Part shown: piece after piece, positions 41,823 through 51,095 of the stretch
Layout: the number at the start of each line of letters is the position of its first letter
Position numbering within the stretch: the first letter of the stretch is position 1
Program-made: the position numbers and the translations under genes
NCBI GenBank assembly: GCA_964470995.1
Contig: CAYYEP010000001.1
Coordinates: forward strand, 86,795-150,794
Direction: 5' to 3'
Length of the DNA: 64,000 nucleotides
Origin: UBA5738 sp964470995
GTDB taxonomy: Bacteria > Patescibacteriota > Minisyncoccia > Minisyncoccales > UBA5738
Notes under the pieces: model-generated
Told to the model about the DNA's origin: nothing
Seen by the model: the letters and a program-made list of their open reading frames with translations, nothing else
Database searches by the model: none

Positions 41823-44084
41823 TTATTCGCCTTTGACAAACTTTCGGAGACGATCCTGATAACGGTAGTAAAGATAACCGGTTATTAACAGAATACAACC
41901 CAAGGTGATGAACGAGAAGAAACGGTAAAGATTATCCAAGTTAGCGGTATCGACCAGAAAAACTTTGATAATGACGACGAAGAACAAGGCAATCGCCATA
42001 AAACGTTCATAAACGGATTTTTTGACGATACCGACCGCCAGCAAGATGCCGCCGTAAACCGCCCAGGCCACCGAGAGCAAAACGTTCTTGAGATTGTTGA
42101 AGTCAACGGCGCTATCGCGGACGGCGATATACTTTTGATGATCGCAGTAACCGACAATTTCAGCGCTCACCATCCAAAGCAAAAGCAAGTGGAAAACAAT
42201 AAACAATAAAGGCTGGAATAACTGGTATTCGCCTTCAGAAACGCGGCTCTTATTGCGGCGCAGCAATACCAGAAAATAACGAACGGCGGCGGCAGAAGCC
42301 AGAAAGGCGAACACCCGGTGGTTTAAAACCGGCACATACTGAACGGTTTTGGCAATTCTAAAATAACTTTCAAAGAAAATCAACCGGAAAAAAGAAACCG
42401 TAAATGTCGAATAAGTAACCAGCCTCAAAATAACTCCTCGCAGACGGAACGACAACGCGCCCGCGGCCAGACCTCCCGCGCACCAGAAAACCGGATACCA
42501 GTAAGCGTACTCCGAACCAAGGTCATGGATTTCCAGCGTGGGGCCCAGAAGACCCATAAACGCGCCTTCCAGCGCCAAAAATGAAAACATTTGTTTTTCA
42601 TCGTTGCCGAGTTCATCTTTTTTGCGGCGGAATATATAAGCGGCGGCCGCAGCAGCAACAAAAAACATTACGTAAGTCAAAAACCGGGCGTTATAAAAAT
42701 GAAGCGCGGCATCGGGCAGATAGCTTTCAAACAGGATTATCCGCATCATGGTAAAAAACAGCAGAACATTACCCAATACCCGGTAAAGAGTCAAACGCAA
42801 TTTGAAGCCCGAAGCGATAAAGGCCAGAGATTCGGCCGCCCAGGCAACCGCGATCCATTTTCCGTCGAACTGGATCGGTACCGCGATGGCGAGAAGCACG
42901 AAGCCGGGCGTAAGCAGAAAATGGCGGAACCGCGACGCGCGTTCATTTTGACCGCCAATTGAAGCGGCCAGCGCGCAGTAAAGCGCGCCTAAACTGATGG
43001 TGAACCAGCCAGTAAGATCGGGGCGCGCTTGATCGATGACCGCGTAACTCATCAGGAAATAAAATAACGGATTCATAGCAACCAGCGCCATATTCCAGGA
43101 ATTTTCGAGAGATTTTTTGATGAAATACTGAATAAACGGAATCGCCAGGAAAAGAACGAAGAAAAGGCTTAAATAGCCCTGCGCGGCCGTAAAATGCTCC
43201 AGACTATAATAATTGGAATACCAGTAAAAAAAACTGACCGCGGTACCAGCAAAGCTTACCATCGACAACGGCGGCCATAATTTATAGAAAGCCAACATAA
43301 ACACCGCGATATTCAACAAGGCGATGTAAAGGAAAAGAACGTGGGGACTGCCGCTACCGCTGTCGATCAGCAAAGGAGTCAAAAAACCGCCGATCTGCGA
43401 GAATACCGCCAAACCCATTGAATTTTGGCGAAGCGCCAGCAAAATTCCGCCGGCCGTGACCAGGATCATCATAAAAAATGCCGCCGGTTGCGCCAGCAAT
43501 TGGTAAAAACTGAAAGCCGCGTAAAAGGAAAGGTAAAGCACTCCCAATCCCCCGCCGGTAAGCGCCTGGCCGTAGGCCCGATAGCGTTTGCGAGTGATTT
43601 CCCCCACGGCTATCAGAATAAGTCCGGCCATTATTCCAAGCGCCACGCGGCCGGTCGAATTGATCAAATTATTCTCAAAAGCATAGCGCAAGAAAAACCC
43701 GATCGCACAGATAACCGCCACCACGCCAACGGCAGTAAATACTTTGCTGCCAAGTTTGAATTCAAGGTCTCCGTCCGATTTCTTGGTTTCGACCGTGATT
43801 GATTTCGGTTTTTCGAGTTGGGCGGTTTCGGCAACGATCATCGCCCCGGATTCCGCTTCGGTGGAAAACCGGCCGTCTTCCAGGGATTCTTCGAATTGGG
43901 CGATAGGAATCGATTCGGTCTCTATATTAACGACCCCTTCCGCAGATTTGTATTCCTGTCGATATTCGTTTTCTTTATTTTGGCGGGACCTCAGAGATTC
44001 TATTTCGTCGAGCAGCTGGTCGGCCCGGTTCTTGGAATAGACAAACGTAAAAACAAATAAGATGAAGAGTATAAATTCAAACAT
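41823..44084 (-). CDS. DUF2339 multi-pass membrane protein
   Basis: A 753-residue protein. It has an N-terminal membrane helix, a cytoplasmic linker with a coiled segment (residues 17-115), then about twenty hydrophobic helices. LGSKVFTAVGVVAVICAIGFFLRYAFENN and ALTGGGLGVLYLSFYAAFSFYQLL are the DUF2339 signature regions. Relatives are large predicted membrane proteins of unknown role, sometimes near envelope genes. It stands alone on the minus strand with 88 nt before peptidase E. Confidence 0.9.
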   Translation of the reverse strand: MFEFILFILFVFTFVYSKNRADQLLDEIESLRSRQNKENEYRQEYKSAEGVVNIETESIPIAQFEESLEDGRFSTEAESGAMIVAETAQLEKPKSITVETKKSDGDLEFKLGSKVFTAVGVVAVICAIGFFLRYAFENNLINSTGRVALGIMAGLILIAVGEITRKRYRAYGQALTGGGLGVLYLSFYAAFSFYQLLAQPAAFFMMILVTAGGILLALRQNSMGLAVFSQIGGFLTPLLIDSGSGSPHVLFLYIALLNIAVFMLAFYKLWPPLSMVSFAGTAVSFFYWYSNYYSLEHFTAAQGYLSLFFVLFLAIPFIQYFIKKSLENSWNMALVAMNPLFYFLMSYAVIDQARPDLTGWFTISLGALYCALAASIGGQNERASRFRHFLLTPGFVLLAIAVPIQFDGKWIAVAWAAESLAFIASGFKLRLTLYRVLGNVLLFFTMMRIILFESYLPDAALHFYNARFLTYVMFFVAAAAAAYIFRRKKDELGNDEKQMFSFLALEGAFMGLLGPTLEIHDLGSEYAYWYPVFWCAGGLAAGALSFRLRGVILRLVTYSTFTVSFFRLIFFESYFRIAKTVQYVPVLNHRVFAFLASAAAVRYFLVLLRRNKSRVSEGEYQLFQPLLFIVFHLLLLWMVSAEIVGYCDHQKYIAVRDSAVDFNNLKNVLLSVAWAVYGGILLAVGIVKKSVYERFMAIALFFVVIIKVFLVDTANLDNLYRFFSFITLGCILLITGYLYYRYQDRLRKFVKGE

Positions 44085-44210
44085 AATATGGATTTTATTA
44101 TTTTATTATAACACCAATATTATTATAGTTTGATGCGAGTATTTTTTCCACCGGTCCGGGTTTGCATAACCAGCAAGCGAGCCTATAAACCAAGAATCCG
44201 ACCACAAATG

Positions 44211-44237
44211 AAAAAGAGGAGCAAATAATCCCCTCTT
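44211..44237 (-). terminator. Intrinsic terminator
   Basis: AAGAGG(GG) / CCTCTT with T-run on the minus strand, 20 nt after the stop at 44258. Its presence argues against the same-strand frame at 44098-44334 being a gene. Confidence 0.65.
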
Positions 44238-44257
44238 GTATAAAATATCGACCTGAT

Positions 44258-44713
44258 TTATTCAAGTTCCAGCCCGACCCGGCTTGTCTCGACAATGCTG
44301 CCGTAGAAGTCGAGGCGCTGGCCGGTTTGATCATTTATCCCAAGGCTTAAGTAACTGCCATCGGCGGCCTTATAATCCCAAAATTTTTCGGCATCGCCGA
44401 TCTTAAAAATTTCCTTACCTTTTACCTCGCGCGCGACCGCGTGAGCCTCAAAAATGAATTTCAATTCCTTGCCTTCAAATTCCAGCCTCTCCGGAAACGG
44501 CGGAATAAATGGAGTTTTTACTTCTTTGACCAAAAGAAAAGAATCCCCGCTTTCATCATCCGCAAAAACATAACCGCCGCCAAGAAAGCATTTGACATAA
44601 AAATTGCCATCAGAAAAATCAAACCGTATGATTCCTTCCAACGGATATTTTTTGCCGTTGATAACGATATTGTCCGCCTGCCAAATTTTTTGGCGAAATT
44701 TTTTTATATTCAT
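44258..44713 (-). CDS. DUF4178-like protein (151 residues)
   Basis: A soluble beta-rich protein. NIVINGKKYPLEGIIRFDFSDG, then a GGGYVFADDES segment, and a C-terminal FWDYKAADGSYLSLGINDQTG-R-x-x-x-YGS pattern fit DUF4178, a domain often found beside SpeD-like or membrane-stress proteins. Function unknown. It is followed by a terminator and preceded by a short hypothetical gene on the same strand. Confidence 0.7.
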   Translation of the reverse strand: MNIKKFRQKIWQADNIVINGKKYPLEGIIRFDFSDGNFYVKCFLGGGYVFADDESGDSFLLVKEVKTPFIPPFPERLEFEGKELKFIFEAHAVAREVKGKEIFKIGDAEKFWDYKAADGSYLSLGINDQTGQRLDFYGSIVETSRVGLELE

Positions 44714-44753
44714 ATTTTATTTTAGCGCCATTTTTCCTACTTTTAAAAAAGGG

Positions 44754-45053
44754 CTATGCCGCGGCACTCCGCCCATTAAGCCCCTCTAATATCACCAATA
44801 CCCGTTCGCGATAGACCCGTTCGACAAGATCGGCCTGTTTCTTTTCCGGAAACTCGATATCAATAAACCGGCCGAAATCAGAGTATCCACTGTTGCTAAC
44901 AGCTTTTTCAATGATCAGCGATATGGGGCAGGTTTTGCCGGAAAACCCCATACCGATGATTAAAAGCTCCTGCTCGATCGATCGCCAGAAACCAATTGTC
45001 GTAATTATTTTGTTGGTATCGGGCAAACGCTTAAAGTATTTTTTCGTTTCCAA
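44754..45053 (-). CDS. Hypothetical protein (99 residues)
   Basis: TTG start at 45053 with AGGGTGG about five nt upstream. Sequence such as FWRSIEQELLIIGMGFSGKTCP and VERVYRERVLVILEGLNG looks like a folded alpha/beta protein, but no family is recognised and the GFSGKT word does not make a proper P-loop. Part of the accessory minus-strand run. Confidence 0.48.
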   Translation of the reverse strand: METKKYFKRLPDTNKIITTIGFWRSIEQELLIIGMGFSGKTCPISLIIEKAVSNSGYSDFGRFIDIEFPEKKQADLVERVYRERVLVILEGLNGRSAAA

Positions 45054-45285
45054 ACTACCACCCTGCCGATTTATTACTCAATTTAATAAATTATGTCAAA
45101 GCTTTTTTAAAACCCGGAATATTTAATCCAACCAATTCAACAAGGATTCATTGGCGATAAACAAGATACAAAATTCCCGCGACAGACGCCCGGGGATTAT
45201 GCCAAATATGCATTGCGGCAACAGTGGCTTTGGGCATTGAAGTAATAAAAAATGAAGACGGCAATCTTCATTTAATCAAAAGCTA
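45054..45285 (-). terminator. Spacer with a terminator at about 45250-45273
   Basis: AAATGAAGA / TCTTCATTTTTTATT on the minus strand, 13 nt after the stop at 45286. The remaining spacer shows no gene. Confidence 0.6.
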
Positions 45286-45864
45286 TCAAGCCCATTTCTG
45301 CAAATTGGACATATTATCGCCGCCAAGAAGAAATTTTTTAGGCCAAACGATACGTTTCCGCAAATCTCGGGTTAATTGTTCAATAATCTCGGCCGCTTTT
45401 TTTTCATAGTATTCTTGCTCGGCCAACTCATTATCGGTGACAAAGTCCCCGATGTTTTTCTTTCGCCGTAATTCTTCGGCCGAAAACAGCATACTAATCT
45501 GGGCCTTTTCAAGGCATATCCTTACCGGTTCAGCCCCCCAAACGCCCAGCATTGTATCACGCCATTCGATCCTGAACTCTATAAGCTCCCAAACGAATAC
45601 GCCATCATCAATAACAGACCCAAGGCAAATATCGACAATGCACCCATTGCCAAAATCACATTTTGCCAAGACGATATTTTCGTAGCCATCCAGGGGCCCA
45701 ACGCTGGACCAGATATCGCGGAAATCCGGCCACGAATTATCATGAACGGGAATATATGCCAACACGGGATAATTATTAAAGATCCTCAACAAGCTCTTAA
45801 CTGCCTCCATTCCCCGCCGCAATGATTCGGGGACAACAACATTAATTTCTTTTTTCCACGCCAA
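45286..45864 (-). CDS. Hypothetical protein (192 residues)
   Basis: TTG start at 45864 with a textbook AAAGGAGG nine nt upstream. An N-terminal VVVPESLRRGMEAVKSLLRIFNNYPV, a central acidic beta region (DICLGSVIDDGVFVWELIEFRIEW), and a helical basic C-terminus with EYYEKKAAEIIEQLTRDLRKR are visible. No family recognised. Its own terminator follows, so it is a single-gene unit. Confidence 0.65.
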   Translation of the reverse strand: MAWKKEINVVVPESLRRGMEAVKSLLRIFNNYPVLAYIPVHDNSWPDFRDIWSSVGPLDGYENIVLAKCDFGNGCIVDICLGSVIDDGVFVWELIEFRIEWRDTMLGVWGAEPVRICLEKAQISMLFSAEELRRKKNIGDFVTDNELAEQEYYEKKAAEIIEQLTRDLRKRIVWPKKFLLGGDNMSNLQKWA

Positions 45865-45950
45865 TCCTATTCGCCTCCTTTACGCCTTAATATCATTTAA
45901 TATTTGTTTAATATTTGAACTTAATTTACAAAAAGTCAATCTTTTAACCA

Positions 45951-45977
45951 AAAACCCGGAGGCCCGGGTTTTTTAAA
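45951..45977. terminator. Bidirectional terminator
   Basis: AAAACCCGG / CCGGGTTTT around a 4-nt loop with A- and T-runs on both sides, 23 nt after the SPFH-protein stop. Confidence 0.75.
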
Positions 45978-45999
45978 AACGCAACAGAAACAATAATCC

Positions 46000-46854
46000 T
46001 TATTTCCCCCCGCTTAGTTTTTTGAAGCCTTCCATAATTTCCACCGGCAGGGCGAAGATGACGGTTTTAGAGGGATCGGGGTTGATCTTTTCGATGGTCT
46101 GCAGGGTGCGCATCGACAACCCGCCGGGGGTGGCATTCAAAACCGTAGCGGCTTCGGCAAGCTTGGCCGCGGCTTGATACTCGCCTTCGGCGCGGATAAT
46201 AATGGCGCGGCGCTCGCGTTCGGATTCGGCTTGTTTGGCCATAACACGCTTCATATCGGCGGGAAGCTCAATATCCTGAATCTTAATGTCGGTAACGTTA
46301 ATACCCCAGCTGTTAGTGGCGGCATCGACAATCTTTTTTATCTCTTCGGAGATCTTTTCGCGTTCGCTCAACAGCGGGTCAAGCTCGATACCGCCGATCA
46401 CGTCGCGCAGGGCGGCTTGGGCGTACTGCGCCACCGCTAAGGTATAATCCTTGATATTCAGCATGGCCTTTTCGGCGGACTCGACCTGGAAATAAACTAC
46501 GGCATTAATGCCGACAGGGACATTATCCTTAGTGATTACTTCCTGCGACGGGATGTCGGTGGTGGTGATGCGCATATCCACCTTGATCATTCTTTGGAAG
46601 CCAACCAATATCCAGGTCAGGCCGGGAGCGCGGGTGCCGGAATACTGGCCAAGGGTCAGCACCACTGCCCGCTCGAACTGGTCCACTACGCGCAAACCGG
46701 CGAGCAAGATCAAAAAAGCCGCAACAACAACGACTATAATCAAACCTAAACCCTTGCCAATTTGGGCGGCGGGGAATGAAAACATAATGGCCGCGACTAC
46801 AATCCCGACAATCACCGCAATCGAAGAACTTGGATCCTGGGTATTTGTAGGCAT
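46000..46854 (-). CDS. SPFH/Band 7 membrane protein (stomatin/QmcA-like)
   Basis: A 284-residue protein with one or two N-terminal membrane helices (residues 12-57). The Band 7 domain follows (VDQFERAVVLTLGQYSGTRAPGLTWILVGFQRM), ending in a long charged helix (KRVMAKQAESERERRAIIIRAEGEYQAAAKLAEAA). Such proteins oligomerise into membrane scaffolds and often regulate membrane proteases; no NfeD-type partner lies beside it here. It diverges from recG across an 86-nt promoter region that contains -10-like boxes in both directions. Confidence 0.93.
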   Translation of the reverse strand: MPTNTQDPSSSIAVIVGIVVAAIMFSFPAAQIGKGLGLIIVVVVAAFLILLAGLRVVDQFERAVVLTLGQYSGTRAPGLTWILVGFQRMIKVDMRITTTDIPSQEVITKDNVPVGINAVVYFQVESAEKAMLNIKDYTLAVAQYAQAALRDVIGGIELDPLLSEREKISEEIKKIVDAATNSWGINVTDIKIQDIELPADMKRVMAKQAESERERRAIIIRAEGEYQAAAKLAEAATVLNATPGGLSMRTLQTIEKINPDPSKTVIFALPVEIMEGFKKLSGGK

Positions 46855-46940
46855 ATTATTTGGATTAAAATTGAATTATGTCATATTCATTGTATCATAG
46901 TTAGTTGAATACGATAAAATTTGCCGTTTAAAACAATATT

Positions 46941-49070
46941 ATGGATTTGGAAACATCGATAGAAAAATTCACCCGCGTCAGCCCGGCATACCGCACCAGA
47001 TTAAAAAACTTGGGAATTGCCTTGATGCGAGATCTGCTTTATCATTTTCCGAGCCGCTATCAGGATTTTTCGTCGCGCACCGATATCGCCAAGCTGGAAT
47101 TGGACAAAACCGCATGTGTCCAGGGCGAAGTTACGGAAGCCAAAATGTTCAAAATCTGGAAGCGGCACATGACAATCACCGAGGCGATCGTTGCCGACGC
47201 CACCGGTTCAGTAAAAGCGGTGTGGTTTAACCAGCCGTACCTGATCAGCACCATAAAAAAAGGTTCCGTCGTATGTCTTGCCGGAAAGCTGGTGGAAAAG
47301 AAAAGCGGGCGCTATCTATCCAACCCGATGTACGAAAAGGTGCGCGACAGTTTCGAAAGCGAAGAAGATTACACCCATACCGGACGCCTTGTGCCGGTGT
47401 ACCCGGAAACCGCCGGAGTGTCCAGCCGCTGGTTGCGGTACATCATTAAACCATTATTGCCAGGCTACTCGACACTGCCCGATCCCCTGCCGGAAAGCAT
47501 TTTAGGCACTAACGAGTTCATGCCTTGGCGCGACGCGATAAAACAAGTACATTTCCCGGAATCGGAAGAATTTGCAATCGCGGCGCGCAAGCGTTTCGCA
47601 TTCGAAGAATTGTTTTTTATCCAGCTGGCGGTACTGCGCGAGCGAGTACGGCTCAATACCGAAAAAGCCAAATCGATACCGCTGGACACAGAACTGATCA
47701 AGGAATTCGTGAAATCCCTGCCTTTTAAACTCACAGAAGCCCAGCGGAAAGCCGCTTTCCAAATATTGAAGGATATGGAAAAGCCCAGACCGATGAACCG
47801 CCTCCTGCAAGGTGATGTGGGTTCGGGCAAAACCATCGTGGCAATGATTGCCGCGCTGGCGGCGGCAAGAGCGGGGTCACAAGTCGCAATAATGGTACCC
47901 ACCGAAATCCTGGCGCAACAGCATTACGCAATTTTTTCCAAATTTTTGGCGGCTCTTAACGTTGAAATCGGTCTTCTGTGCGCTAAACATTCGGCGCTGT
48001 CGTCGTACGGCGAAGCGTCGAAGGCAGCGGTTTTGGAGCAAACAAAGAATGGCGAAGCCGCGATACTTATCGGCACCAACGCGCTAATCCAAAAGAGCGT
48101 AACATTCAAAAAATTGGATTTGGTGGTATTGGACGAACAGCACCGTTTTGGGATTGACCAGCGCGCCGCGCTGGCAAAAAACAATAAACAAACCACCGTG
48201 CCGCACCTGCTATCGATGACGGCCACCCCAATTCCCCGAACTTTGGCGCTGACGGTTTACGGCGACCTCGATCTGGCGCTGATCGACCAGATGCCCAGCG
48301 GCAGAAAAAAGATACAAACGAAAATTATTCTGCCCGACGAGCGCAAAGCAGCCTACGAGATGATCCGCAAAGAAATAAACTCGGGCCGGCAAGCGTTCGT
48401 GATCTGTCCGCGCATCGACCCGGACGAGGGAGAAGAGGAACAGAAACGCGACGGAATATTATTCGACCCAAAGACCGATTATTCGGGAGCGGGCGCGGTG
48501 AAGGCGGTTAAGGAAGAATATGAAAAATTATCAAAAGAGGTATTCCCGGAGCTGCGCGTGGGAATGCTGCACGGCAAAATGAAAGCTCCCGAAAAAGAGG
48601 AAACAATGCGAAAAATGAAAGAAGGGATGATCGATATTTTAGTTTCTACTTCTGTAATTGAGGTTGGAATCGATATTCCTAACGCAACAATCATGGCCAT
48701 TGAAGGCAGCCATAAATTCGGTTTGGCGCAACTGCACCAGTTTCGCGGCCGTGTAGGGCGGGGGGAACATCAATCGTATTGCCTGATGTTTTCCGACTAC
48801 CCTACCCGACGATTGAACGCAATGCTGAAATTCGACAGCGGTTTTATGCTGGCGGAAAAGGACTTGGAGATCCGCGGCCCCGGCGAAGTATTCGGTTCGG
48901 CTCAATGGGGCGCCCCCGACCTGGCGATGGCATCGCTAGCCGATGTTTTTTTGGTGGAAAAATCGCGCAACGCCGCCAAAGGCGTTTTACAGCATGATCC
49001 GGACTTGTCGCGCCACCCCCAACTGGCGGCGCGCATCAAACATTTCCGGGAACGGGCGCATCTGGAATAA
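46941..49070 (+). CDS. recG: ATP-dependent DNA helicase RecG
   Basis: A 709-residue superfamily 2 helicase that remodels stalled forks and Holliday junctions. The N-terminal wedge/OB domain (residues 1-230, with LLYHFPSRYQDFS) precedes motif I QGDVGSGKTIVA, motif II DEQHRFG, motif III SMTATPIPRTLAL, and motif VI near HQFRGRVGRGEHQSYC; the TRG motif region follows. Slightly longer than the E. coli protein (693). A TAAAAT box about 25 nt upstream is its likely promoter. Confidence 0.97.
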   Translation: MDLETSIEKFTRVSPAYRTRLKNLGIALMRDLLYHFPSRYQDFSSRTDIAKLELDKTACVQGEVTEAKMFKIWKRHMTITEAIVADATGSVKAVWFNQPYLISTIKKGSVVCLAGKLVEKKSGRYLSNPMYEKVRDSFESEEDYTHTGRLVPVYPETAGVSSRWLRYIIKPLLPGYSTLPDPLPESILGTNEFMPWRDAIKQVHFPESEEFAIAARKRFAFEELFFIQLAVLRERVRLNTEKAKSIPLDTELIKEFVKSLPFKLTEAQRKAAFQILKDMEKPRPMNRLLQGDVGSGKTIVAMIAALAAARAGSQVAIMVPTEILAQQHYAIFSKFLAALNVEIGLLCAKHSALSSYGEASKAAVLEQTKNGEAAILIGTNALIQKSVTFKKLDLVVLDEQHRFGIDQRAALAKNNKQTTVPHLLSMTATPIPRTLALTVYGDLDLALIDQMPSGRKKIQTKIILPDERKAAYEMIRKEINSGRQAFVICPRIDPDEGEEEQKRDGILFDPKTDYSGAGAVKAVKEEYEKLSKEVFPELRVGMLHGKMKAPEKEETMRKMKEGMIDILVSTSVIEVGIDIPNATIMAIEGSHKFGLAQLHQFRGRVGRGEHQSYCLMFSDYPTRRLNAMLKFDSGFMLAEKDLEIRGPGEVFGSAQWGAPDLAMASLADVFLVEKSRNAAKGVLQHDPDLSRHPQLAARIKHFRERAHLE

Positions 49071-49164
49071 CAGGATAATGAATCGCGACTATGAATGAAT
49101 ACAATAAATACAAATAAATAATCCGGGACAGATCCCGAGATATTCCTATGTGTCGATAACCGAC

Positions 49165-49194
49165 AAAAAACCGCAATTATTGTGCGGTTTTTTC
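49165..49194. terminator. Bidirectional terminator shared by recG and the glycosyltransferase
   Basis: AAAAAACCGC / GCGGTTTTTT with a 9-nt loop. The TAA stop of the minus-strand glycosyltransferase lies inside the loop. Confidence 0.85.
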
Positions 49195-50727
49195 TTTCCT
49201 TATTTTGTCGGTTACCCAGAAGCCAAGCGGTTTATTGATTATCAAACGGGTCTGGGATTCAAGAGCCGGCAAAGAACCAAAGACTATCAGTGTTACGGGC
49301 AGGAAAAGCCATTGCAAAAGCATTGACGCGTGGCGCCATTTCCCGAAGTTTTTGGGCCGCGGCGGCAAAAGCAAAAGACTGATAATGGCCGATACCACCA
49401 TACCAACCATTGCTGAAGTCATGATCGCCGAGGTTAAAAGCGGCAGATTATAGGAAAGCAGAGTCGTGTTAAAATTCTGGCCTCCCAGCAAGAGCGGCAG
49501 CCAACCCAAACCGAAAGTTAAAAGCGAACCAGTCGCCCAAGACCAAAACCCTTCCAGCATCGTTACGATATGGAAGATTTTTTCGTTGATTTTGATTTTT
49601 GCGCTTGCCGGGTTCATAAACAGATTAAAAAACACGTAGGGAAGATTTTCCACCCCCCAGGACCAACGGCGCTGCTGTTTGTATTGGTTAACCATTGTCT
49701 TTGCGGTTGATTCGGCAAAAACCGCATCCATTGAAACCGGATAATACATCGGAACGACTTTATACTTACCGCCATAGTAAAAATAAGACCGCCAAAAGAT
49801 ACGGGAATCATCGGAAACGACATTCCGGGGGTATCCGACCTCCAAAAGGGCCGAAAGAGGCATGGAATGGCTTGAGAAGGTCACCAGTTGTTCGGGCCGC
49901 TCCTGTTGCATCATTTCCCAAAAAGTGGATGAAGTGGCAATAATACGACTAACCAACGGCGCTTCCCAAATATTGTTATTGTAAACCGGAATGGGCTGGT
50001 AACTTTTGCGCAGAGGATCGGGAGTATTCAAATAATGCCAGGACAAGCAGGAAAAATATTGCGGATAAGGCTTAGTGTCAATATCAAAAAGAGAAACGAT
50101 AATGTTTTCCGACCGGATACCTAGGCCGGGCAGATATTTTTCTTCCATTTGCCGAATCGCCCAATTTACGTTGGCTCCCTTTCCCTGGAGCTCGCCGGCA
50201 ATCCCCTTGGGATGAACCGAAGACCAGAAAGCGCGAAATTTTGACCGATAGAGCGGCGCGAGTTCGTCAAAAACAGCGCGCGCCTTGGGATTGTCTTCCA
50301 AAGCCATTAAAATGATTATTTTATCCTTTGGGTAATCAACCCGTATAAGGGATTCAAGCGTAGCCGCTACCACCGCCCTTTCTTCGCTGGCAAAAGGCAG
50401 AACCACCAGATGGTGAATATCTTCCCATTCGCCAGGCTTATCTCTTTCCAGTTTTTCCATCCATTGAACAGCCAAATGCTTTTCCATTTTCCGGTAGCTG
50501 GCAATCTGATGCACCGCCAGATAAAGGACGCGCAACAGCCAGTAAAGATCGAAAGCGATAATGAAAATCGCGACCAGCGAAGGCAAAGACCAGGACAAAA
50601 CGAATCCAAATAGCAAAGTCACCCAGGAAAAAATCCCGGGAAGCATCTCAAAAAAACGATATAATCCCCTCATCCACGGATTCGAAAAATCAGCGGCGCG
50701 GGAAAGATTGAGATAATCAAAAGACAT
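49177..50727 (-). CDS. Membrane glycosyltransferase, family 2
   Basis: A 516-residue processive-type GT2. Two N-terminal helices (residues 30-75) precede the catalytic domain, with LVVLPFASEE, GKGANVNWAIRQ, the D-x-D in LFDIDT, VSDDSRIFWR and the Q-x-x-R-W motif QQRRWSWG. Three or four C-terminal helices follow. It probably polymerises or exports a cell-surface glycan; the sugar is unknown. ATG 50727 is preferred because TATAAT ends seven nt before it; TTG 50751 is upstream of that box. Confidence 0.91.
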   Translation of the reverse strand: MSFDYLNLSRAADFSNPWMRGLYRFFEMLPGIFSWVTLLFGFVLSWSLPSLVAIFIIAFDLYWLLRVLYLAVHQIASYRKMEKHLAVQWMEKLERDKPGEWEDIHHLVVLPFASEERAVVAATLESLIRVDYPKDKIIILMALEDNPKARAVFDELAPLYRSKFRAFWSSVHPKGIAGELQGKGANVNWAIRQMEEKYLPGLGIRSENIIVSLFDIDTKPYPQYFSCLSWHYLNTPDPLRKSYQPIPVYNNNIWEAPLVSRIIATSSTFWEMMQQERPEQLVTFSSHSMPLSALLEVGYPRNVVSDDSRIFWRSYFYYGGKYKVVPMYYPVSMDAVFAESTAKTMVNQYKQQRRWSWGVENLPYVFFNLFMNPASAKIKINEKIFHIVTMLEGFWSWATGSLLTFGLGWLPLLLGGQNFNTTLLSYNLPLLTSAIMTSAMVGMVVSAIISLLLLPPRPKNFGKWRHASMLLQWLFLPVTLIVFGSLPALESQTRLIINKPLGFWVTDKIRKEKTAQ

Positions 50728-50734
50728 TATAATA

Positions 50735-50740
50735 ATTATA
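50735..50740 (-). promoter_or_regulatory. -10 box of the glycosyltransferase gene
   Basis: Perfect TATAAT on the minus strand followed by seven nt and the ATG, with no SD between. It predicts a leaderless transcript. No good -35 hexamer at 16-18 nt. Confidence 0.45.
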
Positions 50741-50758
50741 CAACCAAGCAAGCAAACA

Positions 50759-50788
50759 AAAAGCGGCCGGTGCCGCTTTCGTTTTTTG
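50759..50788. terminator. Hairpin with T-runs on both strands
   Basis: AAAGCGGC / GCCGCTTT around CGGT, followed by CGTTTTTT on the plus strand and TTGTTT on the minus strand. It separates tRNA-Glu from the glycosyltransferase. Confidence 0.65.
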
Positions 50789-50860
50789 TCGTGAACACCC
50801 GCTTTCGCTAGTTACGGCGGCTTTTAGCTCGCCGAAGCCGAGCTACTGCGAGGCGAAAGG

Positions 50861-50932
50861 CGGCCCCAGCGGGAATCGAACCCGCGTTTTCGCCTTGAAG
50901 GGGCGGTGTCCTAGCCGTTAGACGATGGGGCC
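50861..50932 (-). tRNA. tRNA-Glu(UUC), unusual anticodon loop
   Basis: GGCCCCA acceptor pairs with TGGGGCC; D-arm GTC...GAC; T-arm GCGGG-TTCGATT-CCCGC; discriminator G; no encoded CCA. The anticodon arm is CCGCC-CCTTCAA-GGCGA. The anticodon is UUC, but position 33 is C instead of the near-universal U, and the 27-43 pair is C-A. Confidence 0.85.
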
Positions 50933-51095
50933 AACAAAACGGAATTATTTTAACAAATAATCCCGAAAAAGTCCACCCCGAGTGCTCATAAACTGCCTTT
51001 TGCTCCGAGACAAAACTTCGGATTGTCCAGCCGGCGGGATAATCACAAAAACCCATCCGCGACTGCGATAAGGGCTTTTGTATTCCCAAAACAGT

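Noticed and set aside
44098..44334. 78-codon minus-strand frame
   Set aside because: It overlaps the end of the DUF4178-like gene and contains that gene's terminator.
36323..46000. Integron cassette array
   Set aside because: Gaps between genes are too short for attC sites and no tyrosine integron integrase is present.
50808..51089. 93-codon minus-strand frame
   Set aside because: It reads straight through tRNA-Glu, and the rest has no RBS or recognised family.
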